Shown here: positions 57,496-64,000 of the stretch, piece by piece
Layout of the letters: each line of letters begins with the position of its first letter
Position numbering within the stretch: position 1 is the first letter of the stretch
DNA from: Ancylostoma caninum
Taxonomy: Eukaryota; Nematoda; Chromadorea; Rhabditida; Ancylostomatidae
DNA: 64,000 bases
NCBI GenBank assembly: GCA_037903475.1
Contig: JBAJFG010000611.1
Coordinates: 2,170,001 to 2,234,000 of the forward strand
Reading direction: 5' to 3'
Program-made: the position numbers and the translations under genes
Notes under the pieces: generated by a model
The model's input: only the letters and a program-made list of their open reading frames with translations
Told to the model about the DNA's origin: nothing
Databases searched by the model: none

Positions 57496-59100
57496 TCCCA
57501 ACTTCCTAGCTTCTCCCGTGTTTCCTTGCAGAGCACGTCGCCAGACTGGTGATTAATGTTCCCACATAATAATTTATTCCATGCAGGAACTGCGGAAAAT
57601 ACCGTTAGAACAAAGAAGAAATACGAATTTGTAATGATTGACCAGCACAATGGCTATAAGACTTCCACAGAACCATCTATGGTTATTCCAATTAGAATTT
57701 TGAAAAAAAAAAACCTGTGCTGTTTACCGTTGAAAAGTTGGCGTCATTACTAAATTCCTCCTTACTTTGAAGGAAACGCGAAAATGGATGTTAGTCGAAG
57801 AAAATGCTGCATGTTTTGCTGACAAATTTGTGTTACCGGATGCGAATGTATTTGCGCTGCATCTCTATCATTACTTTTTCAAAGGCTATTCCTGCCAGCG
57901 TCACTGCTCACCGGATGTGAGGTAATGAAGGTGAATTGGCTGCTGAAAAATTGCTTTGAGAAAAAGAAGAGACCTGCTGTGAACGTTCACTTGCATACCG
58001 AGAGATGCTTGTACTCAGTGCAAGACCACCTCCGATTAATGGGAAGGGATCAAAAAAGGATGCTGTCATAGGTGAAAAAAATAGGCGTTCCGGAGAATTA
58101 GAAAACAGGATGATAAGCAATGCTTTTATTTATAAGATCAGCATTAAGGCAGAGGCGAACGGCTGGAACAATCAAATTGGTCAGCCTGACTTGAAGAAAA
58201 TGCAAATTCTAGCGAATTTATTTGCTCAATTTTCAGTGCACTCGCGATTATCCATAAAGTACAGTACGTGTGTAGAAGAAGATGGTTAGGTCGAACAATG
58301 AAGAACTAATTGATGCAAATAAAACCACGAAGGTTCAAAAGACTAGCTGAGGAAAAATTGGACATGTGGTCCACATATGATGAGGAAATCAAATTGATTG
58401 ACAAGTGAGGAAGGAAGAGCCATTTCCAGAAAAATTTCACTGAACTTGGGGAAAATTGGCTCACAAAGGCAGGCACATTTGTAGGAAAAAGGCAGGGAAA
58501 GAGAAAATCGATCGACGCTTGGTCAAAACTGAAATCAACTGATTTTTATTAAATTTTCCCATAAGCCAGTCGGCAATATGTTTGTAAAACATTTCTCTCT
58601 CTCTCTCTCTCCCCCCCCCCTCCCCCACTCCCAGAAGAGCATCATTAGGAATTGAATGATAATTTTTCAGCTTTTTCAGTCGGATAAAAAGCGGCGTTCG
58701 GATGAATTCGCTGCAAAGATTGACGTGCTCTCGACAGGGGTTCATATTTCGTAGTAGATACGTACACGTTAGTGAAACGTAGATTTCTTATTTAAAACGG
58801 GAAAATATCGAAAAAAAAACCTGCTCACTCTTGTAGTATCCTACGCATGGTCAGCCAATTCCATTTACTTCAAGAGTGTTTTGGATAGTTTTGCGCGAGA
58901 AATGGGACCACAATCAAAGTCTGCAACCCAAAGATTTCCATATCCATAAAAGTTCATATCACCCAATTGGCCATCGTTGATCGTCTGAAGACAGAAAAAT
59001 CCGTTACCTTTTCACGGAAATTTCGCATATGAAGATATCTCATCAAGATAAAACGTATATTTTCAAGCGATTGTTTACATAATTCATTATGTCTCATTCT
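57496..59100. other. Spacer with simple repeats
   Basis: A CT-repeat followed by a poly-C run lies at about 58592-58621. The frame at 58005-58289 (+) is lysine-rich without a recognised domain. No gene was accepted. Confidence 0.4.
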
Positions 59101-59101
59101 T

Positions 59102-59870
59102 TCAAGTGCTTTCAAGGAATGGGAATGAGGGAGACGATGAATTCGTCGAAGGCAGATTCCACATCGAGTTGCTCAAAGAAATGGTTGTCGGTAGGCGACA
59201 GGTTCGGCGATTCAGCGACCATAGTGAATGGAGCAGAGGCTCGTAGGCAAGCTCGTTCAACTTCTGCAAGACTGGTTGTGCGACACGTGGCATTATCGCT
59301 GAGAACGGTTTGTCGTTTTCTACTGACCACTGCCGGGTATTCTCGTGGTCATTCTGAATCAAAGCTATTTTCTTTTCGACCGTTTCACTATACCTTCATT
59401 TATCACTAGCGCGAGCTGGTGGAAGAGCGCATGCGTAGCGCTGCTAAAAGATGACAGCTTCATTCGCGCTCTAGATGAAACTATTGCCGGCCAGTAACAG
59501 TTCCATACGCTGGTGAATGAAACAACTCCAGGCTTATACTCCCACGCTGTCCAACGCTCATCTGTCCAGCTTCTTCGGCTTTCCCAGATTTCTAACTTGA
59601 GTGCTCTGAAACAGTTGAACTGCTCAACTCGAGTATTTCTGCAAGTTCTCGAGTTACTATGTCAGCATTTTCTTTCACCGCGGTCTTCATTCAACAACAT
59701 GAACGCGTCCACGACCTTGCTTATTTTGAAGATCGAATTTTCCACGGCGATCCCTTCGAAACCAACATTGGACTGTGCTTTCGCCAGTATTCACGTACTT
59801 GCTGCCAAACGGGGCTAATGTTTCGAGCTGCCTGTGTCGCGCTACGGCTGAGTTTGGAAGTTTGGAGGTG
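59102..59870 (-). pseudogene. Decayed mariner transposase with internal deletion
   Basis: Read on the minus strand from about 59870, the sequence keeps a degraded WFRR..FDLQNK region. An NADIVTRELAEILELSSSTV block (about 59600-59660) then gives the second helix-turn-helix of mariner, and an IGKAKKLDRW-like linker follows. A deletion removes the first catalytic aspartate. Downstream are a block equivalent to DNARPHVAQPVLQKLNELAYE (about 59245-59310) and LSPTDNHFFEQL (about 59150-59185) in another frame. The terminal repeats were not found. It is older than the other mariners in the window. Confidence 0.75.
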
Positions 59871-59879
59871 AGTCAATCA

Positions 59880-62800
59880 CGTCCATTTGCAATTTGTAAA
59901 ACTTATCACAAGGACATTTTGTACTGAAATTCAGTTGAATAGCGAGAACGCGTTAAAATCTGCCTTACAATTATGTGCATATTATTGTGCTACATCAGAA
60001 AAATTGATGCAAAAATATACACGGAACAGAATGATATTGAAGATTCTGCTGTAATTTCCGGCTAACTTAGTTCATGTGAGTCATTTCCCCGAAATTGCTT
60101 GCAAAGGATGATAAGTTCAATTTTCCATGTAGTCACGTCTCTGGATATACTCTCGGTTTCGAAATCTTTGTAGTTGCACATACTAAGAATCACTGCTTTC
60201 ATCGATACGTAATCGTGAAAAATCAGAAGAGTCCTGCATTGGATCTGCGCCAAACCTGTAGCTAACAAGGGAAGGATACCAAACGTCTGTAGAACTTCAA
60301 AATTGAATGTACCTCATAATGTGAAGATGACAATGCTGATCTCGAATATGTTCTCCATTAGTGCTCAATTCCACTGTGAAAAACTGTCCGTGCAGTATAC
60401 TCGAACGTGTACTTTCTGCATCCACCTACCATAACTTCATAAAATAGATGTTTTTGTGCAAAATTGATACAAAATTCGCGATCAGCAGTTCAAACAAACC
60501 CGAATGCAAAACATCAGCGGAAAAAAGCAAAAATTACGGTTAGGTAATTACATCTTGACCATTTACTGCTACTACTACCACTGTCCACGAGAGAATGATC
60601 ACTGGGTATGCCTTAGTTTAGGCATCCAGCAGAATCCATAAATTTTGCACAGAGGGGTAATTTAAGGTGCTGATCACGATTATCAGCACCATTTTGCATG
60701 CCACTACCATTTTAATGTCAAAATTCAACAATTTTGTTCGGTTTTCCACAGTTATTGCTGTTGATTCTACCGCAAACCTATAAAAATAGAGCGACGTCGC
60801 AAAATGGATACCATTTTCGTATTCACCACTTCAAATAACCCTATTATGGAGAATTTTAGCACAAAAGAATTCCTTGAAAGTTTGAGATCACGTGTGTCCA
60901 TCAGTAGTTCTACTGTTAACACAGCCGGGGGTAGTGAAGATCATTCAAAATGCTTCCAAGATTCTAGAATATCTAATTATAAGCAAAAACACCTATAAAA
61001 CTGCACCGAATAGATTTTTAGAGGGAAGCAGTAAGTGGGAAAAATACGAGATGTCGGTCTTTGAGGGGAATTGAACCTGGGAGGGCATCTATACACTTGC
61101 CACTGCACCACACCTAATCTTGAATAGGAGAAGTGCCTTAATCTATGAGTACCTCGTTATCACGTGCGTTTGGAAAAACGGGCATAACTCCTTGCGGAGA
61201 CGAGAATGGGTTGAGATCAAAATAGTTTTGAAATTAGAGCTTCGAGATGCACAAGGCGGTGTGCACCACGCAACGCGAGATCTTCGATTAAGTAGCGTTG
61301 CCTTGTAAGTGGTAGTAGTAGGATCAAGGCGTCATCCTGTTCCCGTAGCGATGCATTTTTTGTTGGGATTTTGCTTACAGGGTTATTTAGACTGCTGATC
61401 ACAAATTCTGCACCTGTTTTTTTACGGCAACCCCTGCCATATGGGGTTAAGGTAGGTTGACGCAGGAACTGCTCATGTATGCTACACAGACAAGGTCATA
61501 ACTTCAATCTCAGTGGCATTGAGCGGCATATTTCATTCTGAAATGCCACAGGTATCAGGTATCCTTCCCTCGTAAATAGAGTCCAGTTCTGCATTCTCAC
61601 TAAGGCACCATGTGGCATGGATTTTGAAAACAACTTATGTTGTTTTTTTTGTATAAATTCGGTCTCAGAAGTCTGTGTTGCAGATTGAGAGGAATAGTTG
61701 TGGTGGGGCTGAAAAAAATTAATTTTGGTTCCCCTTTAATTCCTTCAGTTTCGTCCACTTTCTTGAGTTTCACTTCAATCCCTCCAATTCAACATTTAAC
61801 GGAGACTTATGTGTTAAATGTAAGAATAGCGAATGTTTCTCTGCCATGACTCAGAGATTCACATGCAGCATAACACAGTTCGTGGATGTGCGGAGAGGAG
61901 TGGGAGGGTTACCAAGGTGTTTTCAAGGAACACCTTGCCGCTTTCCCCGGCCAATCTGTTTTTTCTTTGCGAAATTTAAGTGTTTGCAAGCCTACTCATC
62001 GAAATCGGATTACTTCTGGGGTTTTTCATTTGACGTGACAAGCCATGGATTAATTATTAGTCGAAATCATGCATAGAGAATAAAGATGAGGATTTTCTAG
62101 GGGAAGTGTCTGGGCTCCCACTCTAGAAGTTACACGCAGCAAAACAGAGATTATTCACTCAGGAAAATGAGGGCTCCGTCGAGGGACACCCTCTACATAT
62201 TTCATAGCAGGCAAACCTTAATTTGAGAGGTAAGGTTGAACGTCGTAATGTTCGAACCTGTTCCAGACATCCAAATAGGCCTAGATTCTATTTTTTCTTA
62301 TCTCAGTGTGTTTGTCCAAAATAAAATTCTATCACATCAGAATAACATCAAAATTTCGACTTGAATCATTTCCTAATCCTAGTACAAAACCCCATTTTTC
62401 CTGCATCTGAAGACTTTATAAACTCTATTCTGCATGCAGTACTTAAATTTTTCTCCATGCCCTTACGAAAACGTTGATTGCAATGACAAGTCATGAATAA
62501 AATCCTGAAACGTCACTGAAGAAATCAGTGTTCAAAGGAAGCCGGCCACCGGTTTGAAAACTTCATGTTCCCTTTGAAACATTAGAAATCGTTTGGATGC
62601 GCTTTCAGGCTTTGGAGCCTCGGATTGCTTCGTCGAAAGTGGCAAATACTACACTACCTACGGTTTTACCGACAGTTTTTGTTGAGTAATCGAATAACCA
62701 GAATACAACTCAAAAATCATGGTTTCAAATGAAATCTCTGAGCCGTTTTCACACCCGAACGCCATCTCCGAAGAGAACTCCCCTTTAAATCTTCTGTCCT

Positions 62801-63770
62801 TCAAGAAGCGGGATGTTCGGGAAGGTCCTCAGTTTAAATCTCGGCTCTAACTAATGAATTCAATAGAGCAAGTGCGAAACGTGACTCATCGTTGATAAGC
62901 TTCAAACATTACAAGGAACTACTTCTGGGTAGTACTATTCACAGAATTATCGCTGGAATTCGTAGAGGCTACATGCACAAAATTCTGAAAGTTTATTTCG
63001 TTGTTGGAAGTAAGCAAGTAGGACACGGAAGCTCTCGGTTGACACTTTGAAATAACACGGAACGAGAGCATTATGGGATGAGTCATCTATGGAGAACATT
63101 CTAGTGCATTGACATCTATGAATTTGAGGGAACAGCCCTCAAAGTGTTCAGATCTTGAGGAAACGATAACGGAGTAACGCAGAGACTAGAGTCCTAAGAA
63201 GAACAGAGGAATTATAAGAATTATGACTTAGAAAGCTTCAATAATACTGCGGTAGGCTCCGTCGCTTAAAGGCAGCACTCACACTGAAAAAGTTTCCTCG
63301 AATTCGTGCTCATTTCAAAGGTGCCATCAATTGGACTGTAACTGCAGAAGAAATCTCTCCAAATCCTGAAGTTACTCGAGTAATAAAACTCGTACGCATG
63401 TACAAATGCGCCCAGTACGCTCAACCCCGCCCCATTCTCTCTGGCCGTGTGCGGCTGTGTTTCTCAGCTGATACAGGATCGATCAGGATTTTCCTATAGT
63501 GGTGATCCGTTCCGCAGCTCTGTGATGACACCCATCTCAGGCGATAGATCTCGTACAAATGGACATGTATTGGCAAATTACAACATAGTATTTCGCGCAA
63601 ACCTTGCCTTTTTCAATGATCTTTTCTCTACTAGGAGCACTGAAGTAGCCTCTAGAGTAGAATTTCATGAGAAAATCGACAACGTTTTTTTTATCGTGAG
63701 TGCTGTCTTTAAGGTCACATTGACGACAATGGGGACCAAGGGTGGGTTCGCCACCAAGGGCCAAGGGACC
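59880..63770. other. Spacer with decayed foldback sequences
   Basis: No protein-coding gene recognised. Three pieces belong to the foldback family of 25663/27065: about 60445-60500, 60640-60900 (ends AGGTGCTGATCACGATTATC and, inverted, CGTATTCACCACTTCAAATAACCC) and 61370-61460 (GACTGCTGATCACAAATTC with GGCAACCCCTGCCATATGGGG). A SINE-like block lies at 61040-61115. Confidence 0.45.
61040..61115 (-). ncRNA. tRNA-derived SINE-like sequence
   Basis: On the minus strand, TGGTGCAGTGG (61100-61110) fits an RNA polymerase III A-box and GGTTCAATTCC (61067-61077) fits a B-box, 22 bp apart, with flanking bases (CCCAGGTTCAATTCCCCT) that resemble a T-arm. A full cloverleaf does not close, so this is more likely a tRNA-derived repeat or a tRNA pseudogene than a working tRNA gene. 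Confidence 0.5.
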
Positions 63771-63772
63771 TA

Positions 63773-63950
63773 CAGTCCTTGTCGAAAAGAGAGAGGGATT
63801 CCGTCACTGCAGAAACGCAGCGGGACCTGAACGATGGATGCGGAGAGTGCATGCTCCAAGTGAGAGGGTCCAGTAGGTCCCACCGCGATTCTGCGACCGC
63901 GACGATATGAAACCGCACTCGCAATCCGTCTATCTTTTCGACAAGGACTG
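63773..63950. mobile_element. 178-bp Tc1-type MITE, copy 2
   Basis: Complete copy of the element at 325-502, the same length and orientation, with ends CAGTCCTTGTCGAAAA and TTTTCGACAAGGACTG and TA flanks at 63771-63772 and 63951-63952. The terminal repeats here match each other better than those of copy 1. The minus-strand open frame over it is a by-product of the sequence. Confidence 0.87.
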
Positions 63951-64000
63951 TATGTATCGGGGGGGGGGGTGCCACGTCTTTTTTAGAGCTTTCCAGTCAC

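Overview
The window looks like a transposon-rich piece of a nematode nuclear genome, most likely a clade V (strongylid, hookworm-like) species. The signs are short exons with TTTCAG-type acceptors, a likely spliced-leader acceptor 7 nt before a start codon, mariner, Tc1, RTE and BEL/Pao-type elements, and an endophilin-B gene. The species is inferred; no single sequence here proves it. I see no rRNA, CRISPR array, bacterial operon or intact tRNA gene.

One host gene is convincing. It is an endophilin B (erp-1 / SH3GLB type) gene on the minus strand, 17814-25160, in ten coding exons that keep frame across all nine junctions and give 357 codons: an N-BAR domain, a short linker and a C-terminal SH3 domain. 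Its third-last intron is 3.4 kb and holds a near-perfect 69-bp foldback with a template-switch signature. A 679-bp foldback transposon with an 8-bp target duplication lies about 500 bp upstream of the start codon. A second possible host exon lies at 5949-6110 (-), but I cannot assign it.

Layout. 1-12390: mostly non-coding, with a 178-bp Tc1-type MITE (325-502), a 101-bp duplication (4217/4703) and a 532-bp Tc1-type deletion derivative (4920-5451). 12390-17500: a solo mariner end, an internally deleted mariner (13700-14460), a MITE, a broken Tc-like transposase and GC-rich palindromic blocks. 17814-25170: endophilin B. 25655-27630: two foldback elements of one family. 28156-31458: two full-length mariners of different lineages, one decayed and one broken by a single stop codon. 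32640-35937: a broken RTE-type non-LTR retrotransposon. 36588-38231: a deleted LTR element with LTRs, a tRNA-Arg-like primer binding site and remains of a phlebovirus-G2-like envelope gene. 38522-41728: two copies of a 210-bp hAT-like MITE and a larger inverted-repeat element. 41729-64000: sparse sequence with LINE fragments, a Tc1 element with double inner/outer repeats, a Mutator-like inverted-repeat element, a large imperfect palindrome (55838-57495), a decayed mariner, a tRNA-derived SINE-like block and a second 178-bp copy of the MITE seen at the start of the window.

Apart from endophilin B, the recognisable coding sequence comes from mobile elements, and every copy carries stops, frameshifts, deletions or altered catalytic residues. 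The main novelty is structural: a dispersed foldback family with tandem 126-bp units, the env-retaining LTR relic, and large palindromes and hairpins.
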